From Pseudoselenomonas ruminantium (GTDB lineage Bacteria; Bacillota; Negativicutes; Selenomonadales; Selenomonadaceae), in assembly GCA_015058625.1 (NCBI GenBank), contig SVCA01000012.1:1-64000 (forward strand): a DNA stretch of 64,000 nt. The letters run 5' to 3'. Shown one piece after another: positions 1 to 8,801 of this stretch; the first letter of the stretch is position 1, and every line of letters begins with the position of its first letter. The notes under the pieces were generated by a model. The model was given only the letters and a program-made list of their open reading frames with translations, did not search any database and was not told the origin of the DNA. The translations under genes were made by a program, and so were the position numbers.

Positions 1-102
1 CTGAGTGGTTCCACCTGTTCCCATACCGAACACAGTAGTTAAGCACTCATACGCCGAAAGTACTTGTCTGGAGACGGGCTGGGAGGATAGGGCGTTGCCA
101 GT
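1..102 (+). rRNA. rrf: 5S ribosomal RNA, 3' part
   Basis: The first bases match the conserved 5S core (CCATACCGAACACAG, then a GTTAAGC-like stretch) and the closing helix strand around 88-102. The 5' end lies outside the window. It is followed directly by a strong intrinsic terminator, as expected at the end of an rRNA operon. The exact 3' end is estimated from family structure and may be off by a few bases. Confidence 0.9.
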
Positions 103-110
103 TAAATGAG

Positions 111-134
111 AAGCACCCGTAAGGGTGCTTTTTT
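111..134 (+). terminator. rRNA operon terminator
   Basis: Perfect 8-bp stem AAGCACCC (111-118) / GGGTGCTT (123-130) with a 4-nt loop and a run of T. It closes the 5S transcript. Confidence 0.9.
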
Positions 135-254
135 CGTATATATTTATGTGTGTTGAAATCGAAATTTGGCAGGACTTTTCCTCTTTAGGTGGAATTATCT
201 AAATAAACCGTGACGGCGTGATGTTTGGATAATGAAGAATAGGGAGGAATATCT

Positions 255-2225
255 ATGGGATTGAAGCAGAAGTTTATGGCTCTTTCCGGCTTGATGGGGT
301 TGCTCTTGGCAATCGTATCCGTTGTCGGCTATTTCATGGCCAGCTCGGCGCTAAAGGAAAGTGTGGACAGTGAACTGCGTACCACGATTTCCAATGAGGC
401 GAATGAGCTGAATGGGTGGCTGCGGGAGAAAAAGGCTTTTGGCGTGGCTACCACCAACCACATGACCAGCTTGAACGGTAATTATGCGGTTATGCATACG
501 CAGGAAACCTTGGGCACGACGATTTCTGATAAAGAAATTTTGGAAATGACTGCTGGTACTGAGGACGGCTGGTTCTCTGGTTATTATTCTGGTGAAAACA
601 CGGGCAAGAAAGACCCGCGTCAGCGTCCCTGGTATAAAGATGCCAAGGCCAGTGACAAGACTGTTTTTACCGAGGCTTATATTGATGCCAATACCAATAA
701 GCTGGTGGTATCGGTAGCTTCTCCGGTTAAAGCCAATGGCCGGTTTATCGGTGCTACCTGTGTTGATATCGGTCTTGATGTGCTGACGGAACAGGTTAAT
801 GCCATGAAATATCATGGGGAAGGCGCTGGTATCATCACCGAGGCCAATGGTAATATTTTGGCCACCTCCGGTGCTGGTGAGCCTATGAAGAACTTTAAGG
901 AAATTGCTGGTCTGGGCAATCATTTTGAGGAAATGCTCAAAAACAAAGAAGGTTATTTTGAAGTAACTATTGACGGGCAGGATAAGGTGTTCGCTTATAC
1001 GACGGTGCCCGAAACCGGCTGGCTTATGGGCATTTCGGTTCCCAGTGATTTCGTATTTGCTTCCCTTACGCACTTGAAGATTGTCTTTGCTGTGCTGACG
1101 CTTGTGGGCCTGCTCTTGGCGGCGTTTATCTGCCGGACTTTTGCCAATCGGATTACGACGCCGATTGAAGGGCTGGAATCCCATGCTACACAGCTGGCTG
1201 ATGGTAATTTGGCGATTCAGAATCTGCCGGTAATGTCCAGTGATGAAATCGGCTCGCTGACGAATGCGTTTAACACCATGAGCGGGAACCTGCGCAATCT
1301 GATTTCCAAGATGGCGGCAACCAGTGAGCAGGTGGCGGCATCTTCGGAAGAACTTACGGCTAATGCCCAGCAGTCAGCGGAAGCCTCTGTGCATGTCGCG
1401 GAAACAGTGGGTGAGGTTTCCATGAATATGGAAGACCAGCTTCGCAATATCGACAAAGCAAAATCCAATGTGGACAGCGTATATGAGGATGTTCATTCAA
1501 TGGCCGAAAAGGCCCGGACCGTTACGGAGACATCGGGACGTACCGCTGAGGCAGCACAAAAAGGTTCTTCGCTGATGGAAAATGCAGTGAAACGTATGGG
1601 CAATATCGAAAAGAGTGTTCTGGCCTCTGCTGATGTCGTTCAAAAACTGGGTGAGAACAGCAGTCAGATTGGACAGATTGTCGAGGCTATTTCCTCGATT
1701 GCTGAACAGACCAACCTGCTCTCCCTTAATGCAGCTATTGAAGCGGCTAGAGCAGGTGAACATGGCCGCGGGTTTGCCGTTGTCGCAGAAGAAGTGCGAA
1801 AATTGGCGGCGGAATCGCAGGAATCTGCGGAGCAGATAAAAGAACGTATTTTGTCTATTCAAAATGATACGGATGAAGCTGTTAAGGCGATGAAATCGGG
1901 TACAGAAGAGGTTAAGAGTGGAACCGCAGCTATCCGTGAAGTGGGCGAGCAGTTTGAAGGCATCCTGTCGATGGTTAATGGCATCAAGGAGCAGATGGAT
2001 GAAATTAATGTTTCGGTAGAAGTTGTAGCGGCCGGGGCGGGGAATATCGTCACGGCAGTAGATTCTATTGACGAAATCAGCCGTAAGACTTCAGAAAACA
2101 CGCAGACGATTTCGGCAGCAACGCAGGAGCAGTCGGCATCAAATGAAGAAATTGCTGCTGCCTCGCAGTCTCTGGCCAACATGGCTACGGATATGCAGGA
2201 AGCAATCGGTAAGTTCAAATTATAA
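255..2225 (+). CDS. methyl-accepting chemotaxis protein (dCache chemoreceptor)
   Basis: Transmembrane chemoreceptor of 656 residues. A first membrane segment lies at about 9-31. A large extracytoplasmic dCache-type ligand domain follows (about 35-270, with the RQRPWYKDA motif near 121 typical of these sensors). A second membrane segment lies at about 273-293, then HAMP (about 294-346) and the cytoplasmic four-helix signalling hairpin. Its conserved tip ([18 protein letters not shown]) lies near 483. It should bind a small extracellular ligand and control CheA; the ligand cannot be read from sequence. The start is supported by a GGGAGGA Shine-Dalgarno at 241-247. It is monocistronic, ending at a terminator shared with the convergent HD-GYP gene. 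No che genes are in the window. Confidence 0.95.
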   Translation: MGLKQKFMALSGLMGLLLAIVSVVGYFMASSALKESVDSELRTTISNEANELNGWLREKKAFGVATTNHMTSLNGNYAVMHTQETLGTTISDKEILEMTAGTEDGWFSGYYSGENTGKKDPRQRPWYKDAKASDKTVFTEAYIDANTNKLVVSVASPVKANGRFIGATCVDIGLDVLTEQVNAMKYHGEGAGIITEANGNILATSGAGEPMKNFKEIAGLGNHFEEMLKNKEGYFEVTIDGQDKVFAYTTVPETGWLMGISVPSDFVFASLTHLKIVFAVLTLVGLLLAAFICRTFANRITTPIEGLESHATQLADGNLAIQNLPVMSSDEIGSLTNAFNTMSGNLRNLISKMAATSEQVAASSEELTANAQQSAEASVHVAETVGEVSMNMEDQLRNIDKAKSNVDSVYEDVHSMAEKARTVTETSGRTAEAAQKGSSLMENAVKRMGNIEKSVLASADVVQKLGENSSQIGQIVEAISSIAEQTNLLSLNAAIEAARAGEHGRGFAVVAEEVRKLAAESQESAEQIKERILSIQNDTDEAVKAMKSGTEEVKSGTAAIREVGEQFEGILSMVNGIKEQMDEINVSVEVVAAGAGNIVTAVDSIDEISRKTSENTQTISAATQEQSASNEEIAAASQSLANMATDMQEAIGKFKL

Positions 2226-2249
2226 ATACAGCACACAGGCAAAAAAATT

Positions 2250-2280
2250 CCGCCGCATCGTTGGGGATGCGGCGGGTTTT
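2250..2280. terminator. bidirectional terminator between MCP and HD-GYP genes
   Basis: Perfect 10-bp GC-rich stem (2250-2259 / 2266-2275) with T-rich flank on the + strand and an A-run (2241-2247) that gives a U-tract on the minus strand. It can serve both convergent genes, although on the minus strand it lies just beyond the HD-GYP stop. Confidence 0.88.
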
Positions 2281-3347
2281 TATTTGGGATTATATTCGGT
2301 TATCACAAGCTCCGGATGTTCATTGAGATTGACGATTTCATTGCTGGAAGTGAGGCTGATGAAGGGATGCGCTGCAAAATCGTTGGGATATGCGGCGATG
2401 ATTCCCTGCTCACCATTATTCAAGGTTATCCGGGAACCCAGGAAGGCATCTTTGATATGAGTAAGTACGGGAACGCATACCTCCGGGTCTAAAGAGGTGT
2501 ACATATTCTCTGTAATCTGCGCAATGGCCGCAAAGGGCGTCTGCTTGATGTAGCCTTCCCGCTCAGTCGTGATGTTGTCATAGAGGTCGGCAATCATGAT
2601 GATGCGGGCGTATTCGTGGATATCCGGCCCGGTGCTGCCGAAGGGAAAGCCGGTGCCGTCCATGCGCTCGTGATGCTGCATAGCTGCCAGCTTGATGCCA
2701 TCAGAAAGCCCGTCCACGCTGCTCAGGATGTGCTGGCCGTCAACCGTATGTTTAATATAGGCTTCGTAATCTTCCCCATGCAGGTTGCTGATACTCTTAT
2801 CCAGCAATCGCTGGGGAAATTTGCATTTGCCAATATCATGGAGGAACCCGGCTAAGATGAGTTCCCGGGTCTTGGCGCGGTTAAAGTGCATCCATTTGGC
2901 GATAACACCGGCCAGTATGGATACCCGCAGGGAATGATTGTAGACATCATTGGCCCGGTGATTGAGTTCATAGAGATAGTCGATGGCGCCGCTGTTACGG
3001 GCCATCGGGGCAATGGTTTCCTTGACCATGTCCTGGGTTTCGTTCATAGGCACGCTGCCGGACTTGCTGGTTTCATCAAAGATGCTGCGGGCTTCCTGTA
3101 CCACACTTTCATATTCCTTGACGAAGGCGTTGCCGCGGTTGAAAATGCTGGAGGCCGTCTGATAATTTTTGCTCAGCTCGTACTCGTCCTTAATGTAGAC
3201 GACAGCAATATTCAAGAAGTTAAGCCGTGTAATATGTGCCTTCGTTAATAACGTATCTTCCGATAAAACCACGACCATGTCATCATTGACAAGGGTGCGG
3301 GCGAGAATCATGCCTGGTTTCAAATCTTCCACTGAAACGGCGCGCAA
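2280..3347 (-). CDS. HD-GYP domain cyclic-di-GMP phosphodiesterase
   Basis: Predicted c-di-GMP hydrolase of 355 residues. The N-terminal part (about 1-100) resembles the DUF3391-like domain that often precedes HD-GYP. The catalytic HD signature HDIGK is near residue 169, and the second signature HHERMDGTGFP is near 227; the family consensus has GYP, here GFP. The reading frame stays open to an ATG at 3380, but a perfect AAGGAGG lies inside that extension, 8 nt before a TTG at 3347, so I place the start at this TTG. No receiver or membrane segment is visible, so the enzyme looks soluble. It may set c-di-GMP levels relevant to the pga and pilus genes of this window; that link is inference. Confidence 0.9.
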   Translation of the reverse strand: MRAVSVEDLKPGMILARTLVNDDMVVVLSEDTLLTKAHITRLNFLNIAVVYIKDEYELSKNYQTASSIFNRGNAFVKEYESVVQEARSIFDETSKSGSVPMNETQDMVKETIAPMARNSGAIDYLYELNHRANDVYNHSLRVSILAGVIAKWMHFNRAKTRELILAGFLHDIGKCKFPQRLLDKSISNLHGEDYEAYIKHTVDGQHILSSVDGLSDGIKLAAMQHHERMDGTGFPFGSTGPDIHEYARIIMIADLYDNITTEREGYIKQTPFAAIAQITENMYTSLDPEVCVPVLTHIKDAFLGSRITLNNGEQGIIAAYPNDFAAHPFISLTSSNEIVNLNEHPELVITEYNPK

Positions 3348-3473
3348 AGTAAAAACCTCCTTGCATGGGATAAAATCCACTGATGATATATGTTAATAGT
3401 TCTCGTTTTTTATGGAAAAACCTTTATTTATTTTTCTTTCGTCTATAAATTGACGGATGGATGATGAAATCAC

Positions 3474-3503
3474 TTGACAGGATTTACAAAGTTACAGTAT
3501 AAT
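3474..3503 (+). promoter_or_regulatory. sigma-A promoter of the amino-acid binding protein gene
   Basis: Consensus TTGACA (3474-3479), an 18-bp spacer and TATAAT (3498-3503), about 50 bp before the ATG at 3556. Both hexamers match consensus perfectly, so strong constitutive transcription is expected. Confidence 0.85.
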
Positions 3504-3555
3504 TTGTCTTGTAACAATTTAACATACTAAAGGAAAACAGAGAGGGGATATCCTT

Positions 3556-4359
3556 ATGAAATGGCAGAAACTTTTAGCGTTAGGCATGGCTGCAATCATG
3601 ACGGCAGCTTTTGTGACGGGCTGCGGCGGCGGAGCCGACAAAACAAATAATGCGGATAAAACGAAGAAGATTGTGGTGGGGCTTGATGATAATTTCCCGC
3701 CCATGGGCTTTAAGAATGAAAGCAACGAAATCGTGGGCTTCGATATCGACCTGGCAAAAGAAGCCAGCAAGCGTCTGGGCCGTGAAGTAGAGTTCAAGGC
3801 CATCGACTGGTCGAGTAAGGAAGCGGAGCTCAAGAGCGGCCGCGTGGATATCCTTTGGAATGGCCTCGATATTACCGAAAAGCGCAAGGAAAACATGCTG
3901 TTCTCGGACCCGTACATGGATAACCGCCAGATTATCTTCGTGAAGAAGGGGAACAAGGACATCACGGATGAGGCTTCTATGGCCGGCAAGGTCATCGGTA
4001 CCCAGAGTGCCAGCTCCGCAGAAGAATATATGGACAGCAATTCCTTCTTCAAAGAAAAGGTAAAGGAAGTCAAGAAGTATTCGGACTTTGTTTCCGCCTT
4101 TATGGATTTGGAAAATGGCCGTATTGATGCAGTGGTGGGCGATGAAATCACCGGCCGCTATTACATGAGCAAGCACGCAGACAGCCTCGATGTTGTGGAT
4201 GTGGCGGTAGGTCCTGTCAGCACCTTCGGTATTGGTTTTGCCAAGGACAATCAGCAGCTGCGTGATGATGTGCAGAAGGTCCTCAACGAAATGAAGGCCG
4301 ATGGCACCATGGCCAAGATTTCCGAAAAGTGGTTCGGCAAAGATATCACCAAGAAATAA
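3556..4359 (+). CDS. amino-acid ABC transporter substrate-binding lipoprotein
   Basis: Family 3 extracellular solute-binding protein (SBP_bac_3) of 267 residues. The N-terminal lipoprotein signal ends in the lipobox VTGC (Cys23), so it should be anchored in a membrane. The mature start is followed by the family pattern VVGLDDNFPPMGF, then GFDIDLAKEASKRLG and DILWNGLDITEKR, which characterise polar amino-acid binders (glutamine, cystine, histidine type). The specific ligand is not decidable. It is transcribed alone from a consensus promoter and closed by a terminator. No permease or ATPase gene is adjacent, so its membrane partner is encoded elsewhere. Confidence 0.9.
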   Translation: MKWQKLLALGMAAIMTAAFVTGCGGGADKTNNADKTKKIVVGLDDNFPPMGFKNESNEIVGFDIDLAKEASKRLGREVEFKAIDWSSKEAELKSGRVDILWNGLDITEKRKENMLFSDPYMDNRQIIFVKKGNKDITDEASMAGKVIGTQSASSAEEYMDSNSFFKEKVKEVKKYSDFVSAFMDLENGRIDAVVGDEITGRYYMSKHADSLDVVDVAVGPVSTFGIGFAKDNQQLRDDVQKVLNEMKADGTMAKISEKWFGKDITKK

Positions 4360-4368
4360 AGTGTTTAG

Positions 4369-4403
4369 AACCTGTAAGCCAGTTTTGGTTTACAGGTTTT
4401 TTA
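4369..4403 (+). terminator. terminator of the binding-protein gene
   Basis: 9-bp stem AACCTGTAA (4369-4377) / TTACAGGTT (4390-4398) followed by a T-run. It begins 9 bases after the stop codon. Confidence 0.85.
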
Positions 4404-4456
4404 TTTTGCTTTGTTGAATGTACACTTGATACGTACTTAAATATTATTCAGACTAA

Positions 4457-4485
4457 TTGTAATAAAAATAAAAATAATATATAAT
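4457..4485 (+). promoter_or_regulatory. promoter of the dcuC-peptidase pair
   Basis: TTGTAA (4457-4462), 17-bp spacer, consensus TATAAT (4480-4485), in an AT-rich stretch 45 bp before the start codon. Confidence 0.65.
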
Positions 4486-4529
4486 TATGTTTGCATAAAT
4501 TTAGACAGTGAGCATAGGAGGTATTATTT

Positions 4530-5804
4530 ATGTTACTCGCTGGTGGTCTTATCGTTATCCTGACTTTTGCGCTGATTATCAAGAAGATTGAAGCGCGGCT
4601 GGTACTCTTTTTGGCAGGCGTCATCATGTGCCTGATTGGCGGTCTGCCGGGAGATATCATGAAAGCCTTTATGAAGGCGATGACGAATAACTCTCTGGTA
4701 CCGACAATCTGTTCGGTAATGGGTTTTTCGTATGTGATGAAGCTGACGGAATGTGACCAGCATCTGGTGCAGTCCATTTCCGGCGTGCTGAAAAAAGGGC
4801 GCATGGTGCTCGTACCGCTGTCCTTTTTCCTGACCTGGTGGATCAGTCTGGCCATTCCTTCGGCTGCCGGTTGTTCTGCGGCTGTGGGCAGTATCCTGAT
4901 TCCGACGCTGATTGCTGCCGGTGTTCATCCGGCCATGGCTGCGGCTACGGTACTGGCAGGTACCTGGGGCAGTGCCATCAGCCCGGGCAACGCCCATAAC
5001 CCCTTTGTGGCCGATTTGGCCGGAACGGATATGATGACGGTCATCATCAATGAAACGCCGGCCTCTGTCATCGCATCTTTTGCCTGCATTGCGGTGATGA
5101 CGGTTTATGCCGTATTAATGAAGGAAGGTGCTTCGGAGGAACGCCGTGAGGCATATCTGGCTTCTCTCGAAAAGGAGCAGCATCATGATCTGCATGACTT
5201 CAAGGTCAATCCTCTGCGGGCCATTGTGCCCCTTGTACCGCTCGTGCTGCTTATCTTAGGCTCCAAGCAGGTTGCTGTTCTGCCGGAAATGAGCGTGGCC
5301 CTGTCCATGATTATCGGTGTTGTGCTGGGTCTCTTGGTTACCTGGTCCAATGCGCAGGAAGTCTGCAAGAATTTCTTTGATGGTATGGGCAGTGCCTATG
5401 CCAATGTTATCGGTCTGATTGTCTGCGCCAGCGTGTTCACCACGGGTATGGCTGCCGTTGGCCTTACGGGTGCGCTGACGGAAGTCATGAAGGGCTCCCA
5501 GTCTGCAGCCGCTGCCGCTGGTACCTTCGGTCCCTTCCTGATTGCAGTCATCTCCGGTTCCGGCGATGCTGCCGCCTTTGCCTTTAACGGTGCGGTAACG
5601 CCGTTTGCGGAAAGCTTTGGCATGAGCATTATGGATTTGGGTTCGCTGGCGCAGATTGCCGGTGCTATGGGCCGTTCCATGTCGCCAGTGGCTGGTGCTG
5701 CCATTATCTGTGCCGGTCTTGCCAAGGTCAACCCCATGGAAGTATCCAAGCGCAATGCCCTGCCCTGCTTGGCCGCGGCTTTGGTGCTGATGCTGTTCCT
5801 GTAA
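4530..5804 (+). CDS. dcuC: anaerobic C4-dicarboxylate transporter, DcuC family
   Basis: Polytopic membrane protein of 424 residues, hydrophobic almost throughout with some 10-12 membrane segments and the family-typical Gly/Ala/Ser-rich re-entrant stretches (LAGTWGSAISPGNAHNPF near 150, SGSGDAAAFAFNGAVTPF near 345). DcuC-type carriers exchange or export C4-dicarboxylates such as succinate in anaerobes, which would fit a propionate/succinate fermenter. Related subfamilies take other carboxylates, so the substrate is inferred. An AGGAGG lies 8 nt before the ATG. The peptidase start follows about 30 nt after the stop, suggesting co-transcription. Confidence 0.85.
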   Translation: MLLAGGLIVILTFALIIKKIEARLVLFLAGVIMCLIGGLPGDIMKAFMKAMTNNSLVPTICSVMGFSYVMKLTECDQHLVQSISGVLKKGRMVLVPLSFFLTWWISLAIPSAAGCSAAVGSILIPTLIAAGVHPAMAAATVLAGTWGSAISPGNAHNPFVADLAGTDMMTVIINETPASVIASFACIAVMTVYAVLMKEGASEERREAYLASLEKEQHHDLHDFKVNPLRAIVPLVPLVLLILGSKQVAVLPEMSVALSMIIGVVLGLLVTWSNAQEVCKNFFDGMGSAYANVIGLIVCASVFTTGMAAVGLTGALTEVMKGSQSAAAAAGTFGPFLIAVISGSGDAAAFAFNGAVTPFAESFGMSIMDLGSLAQIAGAMGRSMSPVAGAAIICAGLAKVNPMEVSKRNALPCLAAALVLMLFL

Positions 5805-5834
5805 TTTGTTAGCTTGATGGAAGAAGGTATACCC

Positions 5835-6953
5835 ATGATTAATGAGCAGCGCGTATTAGATGAGTTTTTGGAACTGGTACAGATTCGCTGTTCCACCCAT
5901 GATGAACGGGAAGTTGCCGACCTGCTCACCAAACGCCTGACGGAGTTGGGCGGTACGGTCAAGGAAGACAAGGCCGGAGAAAAAATCGGCGGCAATACGG
6001 GCAATCTCGTAGCGGATTTCCCGGGAACTGTTGACGGCCCCACGGTGATGCTGACGGCGCATATGGACTGCGTAGAGCCCTGTGGCGGTGTTAAGCCTGT
6101 GATTGCGGACGGCATTATCCGTTCCGATGGCACGACTATCTTAGGCGGTGACGATAAGGCCGGTGTGGTGGCCATCCTCGAAACCCTGCGCCAGCTCAAG
6201 GAACAGAACATTCCGCACGGTCCGCTGCAGGTGGTATTCACCGTGGCGGAGGAAAATGGCGTCCATGGTTCGCAGAATTTGGATAAGAGCCTGCTGCATT
6301 CAGACTTTGGCTTCACACTGGATACGCATAACCATCCCGGCAACATCACCTTTATGGCACCGGGCAAGAATCAGATTAAGATTCATATTGAAGGCAAGGC
6401 CAGCCATGCCGGGGTTGAACCCGAGGCAGGCATTAATGCCATCTGTGCCGCCGGTCTGCTGATTGCCGATGCGCCTCAGGGACGCATTGACGAGGAAACC
6501 ACCTGTAACTTGGGCAAAATTCAGGGCGGTTCGGCGACGAATGTGGTAGCGGAAACCTGTGATGTATTCTATGAAAGCCGCAGCCGCGACAAGGCAAAGC
6601 TTGATAAGATTACGCAGGAAATTTGTGACCATTTCGTAAAGGGGGCCGATAAAACCGGCTGCAAGATTGCAGCAGAAGTGAGCCCCGACTATGGGCCGTA
6701 TCTTTTGCCGAAGGATTCTGCCGTGATTCAGACGGCTGTGAAGGCTGCTGAAAAACTCGGCCTGCCGGTCGCGCTCGAAGAATCCGGCGGCGGTTCTGAC
6801 GCCAACCATTTCAATACCTATGGCGTACCCACGGTGGTACTGTCCGTGGGCATGGAAAAAGCCCATACCAAAGAGGAATACATTGAAATCAAGGATTTGT
6901 ATGACTCTGCCCGCTGGGCTTTGGAAATCGTCAAAACGGTGGCGGAAAAGTAA
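5835..6953 (+). CDS. M20 family metallopeptidase (peptidase T-like, YqjE type)
   Basis: Cytosolic zinc peptidase of 372 residues. Metal-binding signatures are in order: TAHMDCVEPC (the His ligand), GGDDKAGVVA (bridging Asp), EENGVHGSQ (catalytic Glu and ligand Glu), DTHNHPG, and a C-terminal GGGSDANHF with the last His. The lid/dimerisation domain lies in the middle (about 175-285). Length and motifs fit the PepT-like branch that includes Bacillus YqjE, whose substrates are probably small peptides. The frame is open from a TTG at 5814, but GAAGAAGG at 5820-5827 is well spaced only for the ATG at 5835, so I use that. It is probably co-transcribed with the upstream carrier gene and ends at a strong terminator. 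Confidence 0.88.
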   Translation: MINEQRVLDEFLELVQIRCSTHDEREVADLLTKRLTELGGTVKEDKAGEKIGGNTGNLVADFPGTVDGPTVMLTAHMDCVEPCGGVKPVIADGIIRSDGTTILGGDDKAGVVAILETLRQLKEQNIPHGPLQVVFTVAEENGVHGSQNLDKSLLHSDFGFTLDTHNHPGNITFMAPGKNQIKIHIEGKASHAGVEPEAGINAICAAGLLIADAPQGRIDEETTCNLGKIQGGSATNVVAETCDVFYESRSRDKAKLDKITQEICDHFVKGADKTGCKIAAEVSPDYGPYLLPKDSAVIQTAVKAAEKLGLPVALEESGGGSDANHFNTYGVPTVVLSVGMEKAHTKEEYIEIKDLYDSARWALEIVKTVAEK

Positions 6954-6965
6954 ATAGCGGTTCAG

Positions 6966-7004
6966 GCGCGTTGACTTGTCAATTTGACATGTCAACGCGT
7001 TTTT
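6966..7004 (+). terminator. terminator of the dcuC-peptidase unit
   Basis: Long stem built on CGCGTTGAC (6967-6975) / GTCAACGCG (6991-6999), with inner pairing TTGTCAA/TTGACAT-like bases, and five T at the end. Confidence 0.88.
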
Positions 7005-7040
7005 GACAGTCAAATACGGAGTGGACAGGGGGCTTTTTGC

Positions 7041-7069
7041 TTGTACATGCTGCATGTTCATAGTACAAT
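7041..7069 (+). promoter_or_regulatory. promoter of panE
   Basis: TTGTAC (7041-7046), 17-bp spacer, TACAAT (7064-7069), 36 bp before the panE ATG. Confidence 0.6.
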
Positions 7070-7104
7070 AAACGTGTATTCATCATTGAAAAGGAGGCAG
7101 GAGC

Positions 7105-8037
7105 ATGAAGTTTTGTATCTTTGGTGCCGGGGGGACCGGCGGGGTGCTGGCAGCTTATCTGGCGATGGCAGGAAATGATGTGACATTGATTGCCAGAGGG
7201 AATCATTTAGCGGCCATAAGAGAGCAGGGACTGACCCTGCACACCAATCATCGGGGCACGGAGGTCATCAAGAATCTGACGGCCTGCACTGCGGCAGAGT
7301 ATGAGGATGTACCTGACGTTTGCTTTGTCTGTGTGAAGTATTACAATATCGAAGATGCCATAGATTTTGCCCGGGAGAAGCTGGGCAAGGACACGCTGAT
7401 TGTTCCTGTGCTCAATGTCTTTGGCACCGGCGGCATGATGCAGGAAAAACTGCCGGAGCTTACCTGTCTGGATGGCTGTATCTATGTGATGGGCCAGATT
7501 GAAGCGCCCGGCGTGATTTATCAGTCGGACAAGATGCTGCGGGTGATTTACGGCTACCGCCCCGGGCAGGAGCAGAAGCTCTTGCCGATAGCACAGGAGT
7601 TGGAAAAGGTTTTGCAGGCGGCAGAGATTCGCGGCCATTTCAGCGACAATATCATTCGGGATGCCCTGCAGAAATTTGCCTATGTATCGCCGGCAGGAGC
7701 CGCCGGGGCTTACTTCAATGTCACGAGTGATAAACTGCAGCAGGAAGGCCCCGAGCGGGAAATGTTTGCGGGGCTTATCCGCGAAGTGGTAGCCCTGGGC
7801 AAGGCCATGGGCATTGCGTTTGAGAGGGATTTGGTGGAGACCGGCCTCAGCATCATGGATGTCTTGAAGCCCGGTTCCACGACCTCCATGCAGCGGGACA
7901 TTCTGCGGGGCGGTAAGTCGGAATTTGCAGGCCTTGTGACCCGTGTCGTGGAACTGGGGGAAACGTACCATGTACCGGTGCCCCTCTATCAAAAGATTAA
8001 CGAATGGGGAAAGGAACATTTGCAGTTACATGGATAG
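7105..8037 (+). CDS. panE: 2-dehydropantoate 2-reductase
   Basis: Ketopantoate reductase of 310 residues (ApbA/PanE family), reducing 2-dehydropantoate to pantoate with NADPH in pantothenate/CoA synthesis. The Rossmann motif FGAGGTGGVLAAYLA stands at 4-18. The substrate-binding region NVFGTGG is near 101, and the helical C-terminal ApbA_C domain spans about 180-300 and contains SSM-like pattern STTSMQRDI. Many bacteria carry several ApbA paralogues with other 2-ketoacid substrates, so activity on ketopantoate is probable but not certain. A good AAAGGAGG precedes the ATG. The downstream membrane-protein gene overlaps its end by 8 nt. Confidence 0.85.
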   Translation: MKFCIFGAGGTGGVLAAYLAMAGNDVTLIARGNHLAAIREQGLTLHTNHRGTEVIKNLTACTAAEYEDVPDVCFVCVKYYNIEDAIDFAREKLGKDTLIVPVLNVFGTGGMMQEKLPELTCLDGCIYVMGQIEAPGVIYQSDKMLRVIYGYRPGQEQKLLPIAQELEKVLQAAEIRGHFSDNIIRDALQKFAYVSPAGAAGAYFNVTSDKLQQEGPEREMFAGLIREVVALGKAMGIAFERDLVETGLSIMDVLKPGSTTSMQRDILRGGKSEFAGLVTRVVELGETYHVPVPLYQKINEWGKEHLQLHG

Positions 8038-8683
8038 TCTGACCTGGGTGATTTTTGATATTATGGGCACCATTGCCTTTGCGGTGTCGGGGGCAATGGT
8101 GGCCATTGAGCGGCGCATGGACATCTTCGGCATTATCGTGCTGGCAGCTCTTACGGCAGTGGGCGGCGGTATGGTGCGTGATGTGCTGGCAGGCATCACG
8201 CCGCCCATGGCTCTTTGCAACGTGACGGATTTTATGCTTTCGATTATCATTGCGCTGCTTGTGTCCATGGCTTATAGTTTTTGGCCCTATCCGCCGCTCA
8301 ACAAGAATTTTATGTTATGGCTCTACAATATGTTTGACACTGTGGGGCTGGCCTCGTTTACCATAACGGGGATGCTGACGGGCCTCTCACGGGAGGCGGG
8401 CAATCCCTACGTGATGCCGGTGCTCTTGGGAGTGATTACGGCCGTGGGGGGCGGCATCCTGCGGGATTTGATGGCTCACCGCATGCCGGCCGTGCTCTAC
8501 AAGGAAATCTATGCCACGGCGTCGCTTTTTGGGGCGGTGGTGTCCTGCAGTCTGCAAAATTATGTGGATGTGGTGACCATGGCCTGGATATGTTTCGTGC
8601 TGGTGATTCTCCTGCGGTTTAGTGCGCTGCATTTTGGCTGGCATCTCTTCCATCCGCGGGCCGATTGGCACAAGCGGCGCTAA
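8030..8683 (+). CDS. TRIC/UPF0126 family membrane protein
   Basis: Membrane protein of 217 residues with the internal duplication of the UPF0126 (bacterial TRIC-like) family. Two copies of a three-helix unit each end in a GGG-(M/I)-x-RD motif (GGGMVRDVLAG near 45 and GGGILRDLMAH near 142). Prokaryotic TRIC proteins form trimeric cation channels; the E. coli relative is YicG. The frame is open further upstream, but the upstream part lies inside panE and has no family match, so I chose the ATG at 8030, overlapping the panE stop by 8 nt. Translational coupling to panE is likely. Confidence 0.85.
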   Translation: MDSLTWVIFDIMGTIAFAVSGAMVAIERRMDIFGIIVLAALTAVGGGMVRDVLAGITPPMALCNVTDFMLSIIIALLVSMAYSFWPYPPLNKNFMLWLYNMFDTVGLASFTITGMLTGLSREAGNPYVMPVLLGVITAVGGGILRDLMAHRMPAVLYKEIYATASLFGAVVSCSLQNYVDVVTMAWICFVLVILLRFSALHFGWHLFHPRADWHKRR

Positions 8684-8698
8684 AGCTGCCATTTGTCC

Positions 8699-8727
8699 TT
8701 GTCCCCAGAGAAAAAATGTGTTATATT
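8699..8727 (+). promoter_or_regulatory. candidate promoter of the MATE gene
   Basis: TTGTCC (8699-8704), 17-bp spacer, TATATT (8722-8727). If used, transcription would start near 8734 and the leader would run straight into the hairpin at 8750. Confidence 0.45.
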
Positions 8728-8749
8728 AGACCATACTGAATTGACTTTG

Positions 8750-8784
8750 ACCGTCCCTTGTGCGTGAAGGGACGGTTAAATTTT
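8750..8784 (+). terminator. intrinsic terminator in the MATE gene leader
   Basis: Perfect 10-bp stem ACCGTCCCTT (8750-8759) / AAGGGACGGT (8767-8776), 7-nt loop, then TAAATTTTTT. It ends only about 20 bases before the MATE start codon, and its own T-run leads into the Shine-Dalgarno. It may simply end the panE transcript, or act as an attenuator for the exporter. Confidence 0.8.
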
Positions 8785-8801
8785 TTCGTAAAGGAGTAAG
8801 T

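Noticed and set aside
200..232. Sigma-28 (flagellar) promoter of the chemoreceptor gene
   Set aside because: TAAA and GGATAA elements are present, but spacing (17) and the missing GCC make the match too weak to claim.
5814..5834. TTG start of the M20 peptidase seven codons upstream
   Set aside because: The best ribosome site lies inside that extension and serves the ATG at 5835.
8741..8746. TTGACT as -35 box of the MATE gene
   Set aside because: A matching -10 would fall inside the terminator stem, where no suitable hexamer exists.
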